A stretch of 64,000 bases of DNA from the NCBI RefSeq assembly GCF_027596085.1, contig NC_072451.1:8332013-8396012 (forward strand), written 5' to 3'. The DNA is from Anoplopoma fimbria (taxonomy: Eukaryota > Chordata > Actinopteri > Perciformes > Anoplopomatidae). The position numbers were made by a program, and so were the translations under genes. The stretch's first letter is position 1, and the number at the start of each line of letters is the position of its first letter. Below, piece by piece: positions 21,901 to 32,894 of the stretch. Under the pieces are notes generated by a model. That model saw nothing but the letters and a program-made list of their open reading frames with translations. It had not been told where the DNA came from and searched no databases.

Positions 21901-23240
21901 GATTCTAGTTTTGTTGGCTGTCATCTTGTTGGATCTACGTGCGTGACTCAGATAGTTGAGCAGCGTCTCATCCAGGAGGCGGCAGAGCCAGATTTTTTTA
22001 TATTTTACCCAATTCCACAAAGCTCCTATTAATCAGAGTAAACCACAAAAAATATCTAAGGCACCTCTAGAAATTTGCCACAGCGTACACCGGCATTTTC
22101 ATGTGTGAATGGGAGACCTCAGATCTGGCCTCCTGCATGAAGAAACCTCTTTGTTATTAAAGATATTTAGATATCTCGGTGTATGGCCATTTTTAAGATG
22201 ATTTTAATCTCATCACGCTGAACAACCATTATGTGTCCGTCAAACTCAAATCAACCCCGAACTTGACCTTCTGGGACTTTTTGATACTACCACATCTATA
22301 ATCTATATAGACTCTATATGTACAGTAACACTCACAAGATTGATAAAGTATTTTTCATGGAAACAGACACCAGTTATCCTCCTGAACATTCATACGCTGG
22401 ATTGGTCAAATCTCAGATGTAAATATTTCTCAGAAAATAATTCAAACAGGGCATGGAGTTATAGTTTCCAGCTTTGACCACTAGAGGGTACTGTACGGCT
22501 TTTTTTAGGAGGTCCATAGGCCTCCTAGTGTCAAAATTCTCCATCAGCTGCCAAAATGGTTAAAACTGATTAAAATAAAGAAAATCACAGGGTCAATTTT
22601 CAATTTAGACATTTACATTTTACCTGGTTAAGGTTAAACCTCTGTGGACCCCAAAACCGATAGGTCATCAACCTGGTTGCCAAGCAACTATAATACATTC
22701 TTTCAGACAAATGAAAAAAAATGTATTAACTTAACCCCATGTAAGATGGTGAGATCAGAAATACCACGAGTACATGATTTCCTACGTTTCAACAACTGAA
22801 AAACAATATGACACACATAGATTGTTGTTGTTGTGTAAAATTAAGTTATTAAAAATAATAATAAAAGATAACAGAGCCCATCATTAAGTCCTATGGTATT
22901 ACTTTTACAGTTATAGCCAATCTTTCCTGACAATACTGTCACACTATTGCAGTCCACTAAAATCATACAATGGCGGCAGTATTTCGTAACTGACGGTTGC
23001 CACATACTATATATAATATATATCTGACATGTCCCACAGCCTTGCATGCTCACGCATGGATCACATCAAGTGTAATATTTGTTTTGAGAGTGATAAAATT
23101 GTCAAAATGAGTAGGAGTAAACGGTGTTCCAAATACCATTTTGCATGTTGCATATTTGGTGAAGCATTACTTTGGTTGGGTGGGTAAATCCCCCTCAGAG
23201 TGGTTGTCTGAGTATAAGAAGTGGGTGGCTTTGAGGGTGA
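18910..23240. other. Long gene-free interval
   Basis: No exon with convincing splice sites, no RNA gene and no clear transposon protein was found. Short open frames (for example 20286-19999 minus, 21778-21584 minus) lack domain motifs. The segment 21610-21780 is somewhat GC-richer and may be a repeat remnant. Confidence 0.4.
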
Positions 23241-23245
23241 ATGTG

Positions 23246-23345
23246 TTAATAATAATAATTAAGCCTTTATTAGTCCCACAATGGGGAAATTATTTCTCTG
23301 CATTTAACCCATCCCGGAGGAGCAGTGGGCTGCAATGAAGCGCCC
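23246..23345 (-). repeat. LINE-type 3' tail fragment
   Basis: AGCCTTTATTAGTCCCACAA followed by ATGGGGAAATT and GCATTTAACCCATCC is the reverse complement of a widespread fish non-LTR retrotransposon 3' end, preceded by a TAA-type simple repeat. A related scrap (GCATTTAGCCCATCCACAGG) lies near 47957, and a plus-oriented one (CACTGTGGGACTAATAAAGG) near 36438. The stretch 23346-24170 shows nothing else. Confidence 0.7.
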
Positions 23346-24170
23346 GGGGAAGTTGAGTCGGTGTTGAGTAACTCTAAGACTTTAATCTGCAATGTCCTCA
23401 TCAACAACGTAAAATTCACATTTGCCTCAACGACATGACCACATGAAAGTACACTGTTACCGAATCAGGTTGTTGAATTTTTATAGTAAAAGTAAATTCA
23501 GAGTGATAAGTATGGACCCTCCCATAAAACTGCTTCACCTACCCGACAACATCACAAAATTCACAGTGTAACAGAAAGTGCATAAAGAATTAAAGATGTC
23601 TACTCTTATTTAAACCAGAAAGAGTAATTAGCAGTAATTAACAACAGGCTGAAAACCATTTCATTGTCATCTATTGCTCCTGTATCCACACCCAACATCA
23701 CCCCGTCATAATGTCCTGGAGTACACCTAAACATCACTGCAGCAAACATGTTTTTAACAAATCAAACAAGAATTTATCGTGGAGGTGTAAATATGTAAAA
23801 ATGGTACCAACTCTCTATCTACGATTGTGTGACACTGAATGTGAAGACAAAGGAGACATGTCTGAGGCTGATCAGTCAGATGTCCATCTGAATGTCCATC
23901 ACAACTAAACCAATCACACGGTGCCTGAGATTTACAAAAGAACGTTGGAGGCTCAAAGAGGACTGTTTCTCTTAGACAGTGTGTACCATTCAATATCATA
24001 ATACAAGTTAATCACATAAAAGAGGCAGCATGAGAGACAGACACTGATAACATGCTGCATTAAAGCAACTCAATAAAGCTAATAAATTAAGTATGTGCTA
24101 AAATAATTGTACGCTGCCCACATTATATAAAGAAAGAGTATTTGCTTGTTGTAATCATCCCTCCTGTTCA

Positions 24171-24300
24171 TACTGGACATTAAAGGTTCTATATATACAG
24201 AGTTCACTTCTATTTACCCTTTAATGACCAGTATATAGTATCTTTAATGGTAATATATACTGGAAGTTAAAGGTACAATATATAAGGAGTTCATGTCTAT
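24171..24300. repeat. 43-bp direct duplication, 87 bp apart
   Basis: TACTGGACATTAAAGGTTCT...CTTCTAT at 24171-24213 is repeated imperfectly as TACTGGAAGTTAAAGGTACA...TGTCTAT at 24258-24300. The copies differ at roughly a quarter of positions. It lies 3' of the TRIM gene on that gene's downstream side. From 24301 to 25014 I see no further gene; it probably includes the TRIM 3' UTR. Confidence 0.6.
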
Positions 24301-25014
24301 AGAACCTTGAATGTCAGTTCAACATTACTCCACTATATCTTTCTACAGATAATAGTTGTTTGATGTTTTATCATTTATCTGAATATTGATTAGAGAATCT
24401 TTACAGATCCTGTACAATGTAAGTAAGGGGGGACACATTCCACAGTCCTACATCTCCATGAAAACACACTCTAAAGTGAATCCAAAGCTAATATGAGGTT
24501 TTAAAGTCTGAAATAGAAACACCAAGTTAATATATTCCAAAATATAATTTGTTTAGTGTAAAGCTCCTCTTTTTGTGTTTCTGTGCTGGGCTGCTGTGGA
24601 AGAATAACATCACTAAAAAGGATTTATGTACTGAAAAGATTAGCTTTATTTGGAGTGACTCAGACTCCTGACGCCTCATATTAGATTCAGATAAACTTCT
24701 GATTCAGTTTTATGTTAAGAACAAGGCCTGTGTATTAAGTCGCCTGTCCCTTATTTGGAAGCACAAAAGTGGTATCTCAACAGGCATGGACAGAGTGAAC
24801 GATTCCATCAACCCAAAACTATTTCACTGTACATGTAAGACTAGAACAATATGAATACAGAAACATGAATGAGTGCATGCACATTTGATGAGATGATAGT
24901 GGATCGCGGTTCCGTTTACTTGTTGATTGTCTGCCTTTAACCGCTTTTCACTCAGTTAATGTGGCTTTGATCCTTTGACTTCCTTTTCTCAAATGACAAA
25001 ATGAATGATTAGAT

Positions 25015-26655
25015 CTAGTCAGTGGGGTTGACAGGTGAGATTTTCAGAGGGGCGGAGTTCATGCCACCATGATGAAGACCAGGACTGAAGAAGGGAGTGA
25101 GCTCCTCGGTGAAGCAGTAGTCAGTGAAGGAGTAGAGATGAACCGCAGCATCCACATCATAAAAGGAGACCAGACCCTCCTCGTAACTCACAAACACCCC
25201 CACTGTCTGAGGCCTGGAGTTCAGACTGAGGCTGACAACAGGGCTGGCAAGAGTCAAGTACTGGTTTCCATTCCTGAAACCCACAGCCCAGTAACCATTC
25301 ACAGGGCTCAGTGGTATTATTCCCTTCCTGTTGACTGATCCTTTGACCACTCCCAGGGTCCAGTCGGTCTTCCCTGTAACTTGGACCTCGTAGTAAAATC
25401 TTCCCGAGGAGAAGCTCTGCTGTGCCAAGACAGTGGCATAAAGAGAAAATCTCTCTGTGTTGTCTGGCAGGTCTCTCCTCACCTCACCACACCAAACTTG
25501 TTTCCCATCCTCAGACAGGACGAGCCAGGGATTAGCTGTATGATGTTCAAGAGTCACATCCACAGCGTAATGCTGGACCCTCTTCAGCCTGGCTTCACAA
25601 AGCAGCTCCTGCTTCCCTCTGCTGAGTATCTCCTCCAGCTCAGCCACAGCTTTCACCACAGTCCCCTCGTATGATGGCAGGCGGAGGCTGACCTCCATCC
25701 AGTTCTTGGTGAAAAGAGCACTGTTCATGGGTGTGAAGCTTTGGAGGAGTTCAAGATGGTCTTGTGTAAGTAAGAGCTGATGCACTTCAGCTGTTCTCTT
25801 CACCAATGCAGACATTTCTTGTTCCAGTTCTTTGATGAAGCTGTCGGCCTGTTCCTCTGTCGTCTTCTGCCTCTCTTCGATCATCTCAATGAGCTCATTC
25901 AGGTCTCTCTCAGCCCTCTGCATCAGACTGGTGAAGATACGAACGCCGTCTGCTATCTCTCTCTCTGCATCTTCCTGACTGTTCATTTTTAAGTGTCTAG
26001 TTTTCTGGATCTTCAGCTGTCTCTCCTGGATCATCTGCTGGATCTCAGCCTCTTCCTGCTCCAGCTCGGCCTTCTTTGCTCCATAAGCATCTTTCAGAGC
26101 AGTGATGTTGTGTGCCCTGTGTTCTGAGACAGTGCAGAGCGAGCACACACATGTCTGGTCAGTCTTGCAGAACAGCTCCAGGGTTTTTCTGTGCCTGGTA
26201 CACACCCTGGCCTCCATGTTCTCCACAGGATCAGTCAGTGAATGTCTTTTCAGGGGGCCAGCTGTCATATGAGGATCCAGGTGAATACCGCAGTAGGAGG
26301 CGATACACGTCAAGCACGACTTCAGCGCCTTCAGCTTGGGGCTGATGCAGATGTCACAGGCGACTTCGCCTGGTCTGGCGACTTCTGAGTCCTCGCTGCT
26401 TTTCTTTCCAGCTGACTGTCTGAACTCTGCAGCCATCTCAGAAATGAAAGTATTAACAGGCAGCTCAGGTCGAGTTTTAAAATGCTTTTTACACATGGGA
26501 CACCGGAATTGAACACTGTTAACATTCCAGTGCTGTGTAATGCAGTCTTTGCAGAAGTTGTGTCCACATGGTATAGTGACTGGATTAGTGAAAACATCTA
26601 GACAGATGCAGCACAAAAACTGCTCTTCAGACAGCAGACAGCTGGCAGCTGACAT
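25015..26655 (-). CDS. Bloodthirsty-related TRIM (TRIM39-like) RING-type E3 ubiquitin ligase, complete
   Basis: A 546-residue single-exon reading frame, ATG at 26655. Residues 15-55 form a RING finger (Cys15, Cys18, Cys30, His32, Cys35, Cys38, Cys52, Cys55), expected to recruit an E2 and transfer ubiquitin. A Cys/His cluster at 99-125 looks like a B-box-1 remnant. Residues 152-182 are a B-box 2 (Cys152, His155, Cys163, Cys174, His179, His182). A heptad-rich coiled coil runs from about 190 to 300, for dimerisation. A PRY/SPRY (B30.2) ligand-binding domain covers about 363-546 (NPWLVLSEDGKQVWCG, GRFYYEVQV, WTLGV, GYWAVGF). The opening SAASCLLSEEQFLCCICLD and the NTFISEMAAEFRQS motif are typical of teleost bloodthirsty-related (btr) proteins. 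Length is normal and no breaks are seen. Known relatives act in the cytosol in erythropoiesis or innate immunity; the target of this copy is unknown. Confidence 0.95.
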   Translation of the reverse strand: MSAASCLLSEEQFLCCICLDVFTNPVTIPCGHNFCKDCITQHWNVNSVQFRCPMCKKHFKTRPELPVNTFISEMAAEFRQSAGKKSSEDSEVARPGEVACDICISPKLKALKSCLTCIASYCGIHLDPHMTAGPLKRHSLTDPVENMEARVCTRHRKTLELFCKTDQTCVCSLCTVSEHRAHNITALKDAYGAKKAELEQEEAEIQQMIQERQLKIQKTRHLKMNSQEDAEREIADGVRIFTSLMQRAERDLNELIEMIEERQKTTEEQADSFIKELEQEMSALVKRTAEVHQLLLTQDHLELLQSFTPMNSALFTKNWMEVSLRLPSYEGTVVKAVAELEEILSRGKQELLCEARLKRVQHYAVDVTLEHHTANPWLVLSEDGKQVWCGEVRRDLPDNTERFSLYATVLAQQSFSSGRFYYEVQVTGKTDWTLGVVKGSVNRKGIIPLSPVNGYWAVGFRNGNQYLTLASPVVSLSLNSRPQTVGVFVSYEEGLVSFYDVDAAVHLYSFTDYCFTEELTPFFSPGLHHGGMNSAPLKISPVNPTD

Positions 26656-26876
26656 GGTGATACACTGAGAACAAAAGTGAAAGTGAAATTACTACACATC
26701 GAACTCACATTACACAAATGTTATTTAATCTTTAAACATATTTATTGGATCATTGTTATACTAGATTAACTAAAATATATTTGTATTAACATGTATGTGC
26801 TGTATATACTATATTTTACAGTTCCTGTCTGTGCTAATGGCGATTCTTTAAACCGGCTAAACACAATTGACTTTAC

Positions 26877-27030
26877 CTGTTGAAGTTAAAGAAATGTTTC
26901 AGAAAAGCCTGATGATCCTTTTGAAGTCGTATTAATCCTCAAACACAGATTTGTGTCGGCCACAGCTCAAGAGTTGCTTTGAGCTGCTTTAAGTCATAAA
27001 CAAGGAAATGGGTCGCTGACTCCCCCTCTT
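26877..27030 (-). other. Probable 5' UTR exon of the btr/TRIM gene, with intron 26665-26876
   Basis: Nine bases upstream of the TRIM start, the minus strand has a strong acceptor (polypyrimidine stretch then TTGTTCTCAG, ending at 26665). A good donor (CAACAG|GTAAAG) occurs at 26877/26876. A non-coding first exon and a 212-bp intron would fit the common btr layout. The transcription start, and hence the 5' limit, is a guess; no clear TATA box was seen. Confidence 0.5.
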
Positions 27031-27267
27031 TCCAGTACAGCTCCACCTCCTTCCACTGAACTGAGTGTGTGTGCGTGTGTGTATGTATGTGTGTCATTCA
27101 AAGTTCCTGTGTGACTTCTTGCTTTGTGATAGTTCTGCATGGCAGGGATTTCAATGGATAAATCACAGTTTCTGTAATAATAACAATAAGAATAAGAAGA
27201 AATACAAATTATAAGAATATGGCTAATAATGATACTAGTAGCAGCGGGTGTAGAGCTGGATCATGGA

Positions 27268-27292
27268 GGGCTCAGTGGTATTATTCCCTTCC
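27268..27292. repeat. 25-bp exact match to the TRIM SPRY-coding region
   Basis: The 25 bases at 27268-27292 are identical to 25304-25328 inside the SPRY-coding part of the TRIM gene (shared core GGGCTCAGTGGTATTATTCC). Flanking bases do not match, so this is a short scrap, perhaps templated filler at a repair junction or the last trace of a neighbouring paralogue. Confidence 0.8.
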
Positions 27293-27884
27293 GTTCAGCA
27301 GCTGAGAGTTCGAGAAGCACCAGGGAAGATTGTGAAGCATCTTCATATTAGTTTAAGTTAAATCTAATTTTGATCTTTTGGTCTAAGATATTTATATCTA
27401 AGATTATTTTATAATGTGACTCCAATTTACTTTGCCTAGTAACATCAAACTCGTTTACATCTGGAAATGGTATTGTTTCACCTGACGGCTCTGATGGGCA
27501 GATTGGGGGTAAAGCTGCATGGAATGGCGGCTGTTCCTCTGAAGGCCTCGGCATCTGGTTGGATGATTGTAGTTGGTTGAATCACATTCTTCCATCTCTC
27601 GCTCAGTGGCAGTTGATTCGGCTTTCTCTGATGTCTTCGGAACCTGGTCGTCTCTTCACCCCCCTTTGTAGCAGCAGGGGTCATTAGGGCATCTTGGCCA
27701 GTTTAAGAGTCGGTTGCTCTCAATAGTTGCTGGAATTTATCACAACCACCTTTCTGTCTTGTTCAATGCCTACAGTCCTCGCATAGTATCTCTCCGCCTT
27801 TCCTAATAGGAGCTGGAAAGTCCCTGACTCAGCATGCTTCACAGCTGTGCTTCTGACTGAATTATTATTTTCCTGCCTGCATTC
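27293..27884. other. Unassigned interval upstream of the Harbinger relic
   Basis: Minus-strand frames at 27684-27478 and 27554-27348 read Arg/Pro-rich peptides without a recognisable domain. They may be the remains of the second (Myb-like) gene or of the flanks of the Harbinger element, but I cannot show that. Confidence 0.25.
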
Positions 27885-28407
27885 TCTTTGGGGAGCTGAA
27901 GGAAGCCATCTGTGACCACAACGGTCGCTATGTAGACGTCTTTGAGGGCATCCATCGCTGTGTGCGCGATGCCAGGGTTATGTGCATAAGCTGTACCCAC
28001 CTTCGGGATAGTGCCTCATAGGTGACAGAGGGTTTCCCAGCTTGGCAAAACCAATTTGCCTGATGACTCTATTCCGTTAACCTGTCTGGTAGTGTTGACA
28101 GCAACACAAGTCTGTCCAGGGCAGAGGGCATTGTGGATTCTGAAGACCAGGTGGCCCTCCTTCTTGAATGCGCTAAAGGTGAAGGTTGAGTTTGTCAGAG
28201 GTCATCATCGCCTGTCTTTTCCTCCACAACCTCTTCAACGGGTTAGGGGACAGTTTGGAGCATGAGGAAGAAGGTGGTGATGATGGGGGTGACCGTGAGG
28301 AAGCCAACGAACAAGTCAAGCAGTCTGGGGATGCCCTCAGAAGCAGGCTCGCAGCTGCTGCTCCCAATGTCCAGATCCCTGTACTGCAGGAACATGATTA
28401 TTGCTAA
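27885..28407 (+). pseudogene. PIF/Harbinger (HARBI1-like) nuclease relic
   Basis: The plus strand reads AICDHNGRYVDVFEGIHRCV and RDARVM, corresponding to the DDE nuclease block of Harbinger transposases. After stops and frame changes it continues with ALWILKTRWPSFL (the conserved xxGxLKxRWxxL region) and then EVIIACLFLHNLFNGLGDSL with an acidic tail, the terminal motif. Several in-frame stops (near 28018 and 28055) and frameshifts make it inactive. Terminal repeats and the 3-bp target duplication were not identified. Confidence 0.75.
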
Positions 28408-28439
28408 GTTGGTTAACTGAGTAAGGTAAGTTTGTTAAC

Positions 28440-28562
28440 CAGTGGTGGAAAAAGGTTTCAGATCCCCTTCTTTTTGATAGAGTTCTAATACACAGCTCCT
28501 GCATTCAAAGCATTACTTAAGTAAAATAATGTAAGTATTATCCAAAAATGTACTAAAAGTAG
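28440..28562 (+). mobile_element. hAT-type MITE fragment (left end)
   Basis: It begins CAGTGGTGGAAAAAGGTTTC, the left terminus seen at 8243, and continues with ATTACTTAAGTAAAATAATG. The right terminus is missing; LINE sequence starts soon after. Confidence 0.65.
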
Positions 28563-28599
28563 CTTAAGTTAAATTAGTGATATTGTAGTAAAACGTTCC

Positions 28600-29390
28600 C
28601 TGAAGGTGTTTTATCAGGCTGTGGCTACAGATGTAGGTGAACTTGTCGTTACTGTGAGATCTTGCATCAGTTTTTGTGAGGACATCTGTGCCCCAAAAGA
28701 TTTCTGCACTTACAACAACAAACCCTGGTTTACAACTTAACTCAGTCAGTTTTGTCAGACCCAGGAGTAGGCCCACAGAAGAGGGGATAGAATCCTGTAA
28801 CCAGGCAAGAAACATGTTGACAAGGAGATCAGAGCAGCAAAGAGAAGCTTCCCTGAAAAACTGAAGAACATGCTCTCAGTCAGTCTGGAAAAGCTTGCAG
28901 GGGATCACAGAAAATTTACTGTGGATAACCATCAACTGGCTGATGACCTGAATGTGTTTAAATGAAAGTTTAATAAACCTACATTCACACCCCTCACCTG
29001 CTCCAATGGAGACATCTCACAACCAGCTGAGCTTCCCACTGTACTTCTTCCTCTACACCTATGACTGCACCTCAAAGACCCGTCTGTTAGACTCTTAAAG
29101 TTTGCAGATGACAAAACAATCATCGGCTTTATCTGGGACGGATGAGTCTGCATCTGCAGACGGGAGATTGAACAGCTGGCCCAATTCATAACAACCTAGA
29201 GCTGAACATGGGTAAAACTGTGAATATGAAAGTGGACTTTAGGAGAAGCCCCCCAACATTACCCACCATCCCTATACTCAACCACATTGTGTCTGAAGTT
29301 GAGACCTTCAAATTTTTGGGATACACAATCTATCAGATCCTGATATCCTTCAAAGACATAATCATCAAGAAGGCCTAGCATGTCTGTTGC
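28600..29390 (+). pseudogene. LINE reverse transcriptase fragment, heavily degenerate
   Basis: Scattered plus-strand frames match the central and late part of a fish LINE polyprotein: near 28930 an ADDLNVF-like stretch, near 29000 a TCSNGDISQPAELP stretch, and near 29096 LKFADDKTIIG. The last corresponds to the region around the RT active site, with the catalytic FADD motif visible. A GEAPQHYPPS-type segment and a VETFKFLG-like stretch (29300) follow. Many stops and indels. Confidence 0.65.
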
Positions 29391-29693
29391 CTATCAGTAG
29401 AGCAAGTCAATCATGTGATTTTGAAAGGACAGATATTTTCCTTTCTCAGTTCATAGTTTATTGTTTTGTAAAATGCATTTTTGGATTGGTGGAGTCTGGC
29501 TATAGAGACAACTGTACTATTTATTTTTAGTTGCTGACCAGCTGTTTATCTGATGTCCTTCCCATAGTTGCTGTTTGCCATCCAGTTCCAGGAGACCTGC
29601 AGGATCTGATCCCAGCCTAGGTCTCCAACACCTCCACTCAGGGACTTTAGACCTCCAGGGTTGTTGCACTGCTCTGAGCTCATCAAGGTCAAG

Positions 29694-29726
29694 GGTGTTT
29701 GATTAGGCATGTCCTAATCAAACACC
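29694..29726. repeat. Perfect 14-bp inverted repeat, 5-nt loop
   Basis: GGTGTTTGATTAGG (29694-29707), CATGT, then CCTAATCAAACACC (29713-29726). It sits at the end of an otherwise single-copy-looking segment (29560-29690) that resembles a MITE sub-terminal region. Confidence 0.85.
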
Positions 29727-30316
29727 AAGGATTGCAAGGATTTAAATATTCAACATAAGGAATGTACACAGTAACTCCAAAGTTAGTTATCTAGGGACAG
29801 TTACTCAAAGGTCCTGCATAGCAAATTAGTAATGCATCACTAACATCAGCTGTAATCAGAAGATGAGAAAAACAGGCAACTACCGGTGAAGAATGAATTT
29901 TCTGTGTAATCTATAAAGATACAAAGCTTTCCATTTCTTTTTGAAGCTATCTCATCCTTCATCAGAGGGGAATTCTGTTTAAGAAGGTGCGTTATCCTTG
30001 TCCGAGATATGACAGGGCTTAGTGTTTCCAGAGATGCCCAAGTGTTTGCTACACAAACAAAGACCTCTCACACTCACACACACACACTTGTGCTAGTGTA
30101 AATGTGTCATGTGGGGTAAGAAAAGCCCTTAGACTGAAGCAAAGTTTTAACACATTCTTCTGTTTTATCCATCATGAAATATATTAACACTAACTACAGA
30201 AATATGGTATTCTTAAGTGGAAACATAAAACATCAATATTACCTGTTCATACATGCTCTCTCCCCCACTTTGCTTTAATTTATTCTGTGTGGCTGTGTAG
30301 CAACAAGGCCGTAGAG

Positions 30317-31300
30317 CAGGGGTGTCAAACTCAATCGAGAGAGGGCCAAAATTAAAAACTGGGACAATGTCGACGGCCAAACAGGGTCAACATTTATTAA
30401 ACAGGATAAAAAGGATATTGGGTACATTGCAAAAAGAAAACATATTAAGTAAGATACAAATTTATTTTATGCACATCTGCCAGAGCCAGATGTTTGGCAT
30501 CTTTTCTTGGCTGCCAGTTCATTAATGTTTGGGGTTAGGTTCTGTGCTGTGGAAACCTTCAAGATGGAGTGAAGGAGCATTAGTGTGACGACTGGGTTTT
30601 ATTTTCACCTTATCACAGAGAAAAGCTGCTCACACAGGTATCTGCTTCCAAACATGCAGAGCATTTGAGCAATATGTAGGCGGAGTTGAGGCATCTTTTT
30701 GGGGATGAAGCTTGGAAACTGTGCAGCGCTCAGAGTCATACTTTGCTTTGAGTTTGTCATTACAACGGAGGCCTATCAACTCCATTTGGATGTTCACAGG
30801 TGCTAATTCCACGAAAACTGCAAATGGATTTCTGAGCAGTTCAAATTTAAATTTCTGAGCTGCAAAGTCGGCAAATCGCTGAGTGAGTGCGCCCAGTTTA
30901 TCAGCAAAATGTGCAGTCGGGAAAACAGCGGTGGAGTCAGTGTGCTTGGCAGCTTAGCTTGGAAAGCTCTCACTGAGTCATACATGTCTGTTATCATACA
31001 TGTCAGTGATCACACGTCCCCGTCCCTGAGGCTGGAGGTTTAGCGCAGTGAGATTCTTTGTTACTTCGCTCTAAAAGGCCAGCTCACATCGCCACTTTCG
31101 TCACGGAGCTCTGTGGCATCTTTCCTGGTGTGATACTCTGTCAGCTCATCTGCACATTTATCCCACTGCATCTTTACCGCATCCTCCCCACTAATCCGTT
31201 TTTTTCACCGCACATCGCAGACGCTCCATTTGTCGTCAGTCCCGTCAGTTTGTACCAGGGCAGTTTCATTTCCAAATCAAAACTCTGCAGACGCTGATTC
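30317..31300 (-). pseudogene. hAT transposase relic (GTF2IRD2/ZBED-like), C-terminal half with one terminus
   Basis: Minus-strand frames, read from about 31290 downward, give MKLPWYKLTGLTTNGASAMC (the hAT catalytic-core neighbourhood), then ITDMYDSVRAFQAKL, then PTAHFADKLGAL. After these come FKFELLRNPFAVFVELAPVN and QMELIGLRCNDKLKAKYDSE, a familiar order in domesticated and selfish hAT proteins of the GTF2IRD2/ZBED class. Frames are broken by stops and a deletion around 31000-31200. At the low-coordinate end, CAGGGGTGTCAAACTCAAT (30317) is the typical hAT terminal repeat of this group. The 5' half and other terminus are missing. Confidence 0.8.
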
Positions 31301-32890
31301 CATTGCGTCATCTGATCGATTTATTTTCACTTTCAAAAAACATAATAAGTCTAATGTGAGGTCAAAGACTGTACCAATTTCCCGTTCTACACGAAGGAAA
31401 ACAAAAGCAGAGACTCGGACCAACCCCATCCTCTTATCACAGCTGATCATCATCGGATAAATAACAATAGTTACAACCAAAAATATGAATATGAATTTAA
31501 CATCCATTCTTAAGTCAAAATAATATATTTAGATTACCTAAATATATAAGCAAGTTGAAATAATATGATTTGTAATCAAAACAAAAATGATGGCTCTAAC
31601 AATGTCTATGTAAAGATATAGTGTAGTAATGTCTACCAGAGCAGATGATGAAGTTTCTCTCCATCCGTATAAAGTGTCTCTACTTCACTCATTGGCATCG
31701 GTTGCAAAAAATGTAAGATGGCGACGGCCGTATTCCAAGATGGCCACGGCAAAGTCGCCAAACTCGAGGCTTAATAATGGCATGATGACTACTTCTACTT
31801 ATTTTATTTCATGTGTAGATAAATTGTACTCAATACAATAGGGTATCCAAAAAAATATTTTTATATGTTTAGGTACTGCAAATGGGGAAAAAAACCTAGA
31901 AAAAAAACAAACCTATATGCCTCACAGCAGTGTGGGAAATCCCCATATCTCTCTTCGGTCTCCCAATAGTGCAGGGATGGCCAGGCTGAAACAGAGACTT
32001 AATTTGCCGTTGGCTCCATCTGCTGGTCATAGGCAGATGACAGCTGTTCCTTACACTGCCTAGCACTATCACAAGCAGAGCTTTGTGGAAAAAGGAAAAG
32101 GAGTTACACAGGGAAGATTGACACCATCACCTACAAGCAGTAACTGAGGTTCCCTTGTTGGTACTGGCAGGTAACAGCCACCATGGCAGAGTGGGTATAG
32201 AAAAATAAAAATAAAGAAGCTCCACATCATTTTAATAATAAATAAAAATGGTGTTATTTTTGTAAAACATCACAATCAAGTTATATAACATTCATCAATT
32301 AGTTGCTTAATGAAAGGCTATGGCTTCATCACGATGGTAAGCTTATCGTTACTTTTTATATAACTGGTAATAGTCAATAATTGTTAAAATGTTCACATAA
32401 ACCACACAAAGTTTGCAATTCACTCTTGGAAAGCATTCAAATAATAGCTAATAGACCATGATAACTAACCGTCTATATAACGTCAACAATAAAAGATCCA
32501 CACAAGTAATAAAAACGTTTGATTCGATTATTTGAATATAAAACGTATTACTGAAAACTTTTACATTATTGTTGAGTAGATCCATTTATTCAAATGTAGT
32601 TTGCAAACAAATATAATTCCCCTTTTGCTACATAGCAGAGGGGAAATTCAAAGGATCCTGCTCACATGTTTCCTCTGTTCTGATCTCACCACGTGTGTTC
32701 ATGATCATGCATTTAGCGGAACACATGAGGAAGAACAGAGAAACACTTACACACACTCTTTACAGCACACACTCTGCAGGTGTGAACACAAACACAGAGG
32801 TTTTTTATTTGTTTTGTTAGAATAACATTGTGTGTTTCACCTTTATTAAAAAAAAAGTTATATTTAAAATCAGACAAATTGTGCATATTC
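31301..32890. other. AT-rich gene-free interval
   Basis: No coding signature, RNA gene or named repeat was recognised. The stretch 32200-32600 is especially AT-rich. A few short frames at 31629-31841 and 32601-32825 lack motifs. Confidence 0.4.
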
Positions 32891-32894
32891 ACCA

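Noticed and set aside
26331..26597. 88-codon minus frame inside the TRIM gene
   Set aside because: Out-of-frame shadow of the RING/B-box coding sequence.
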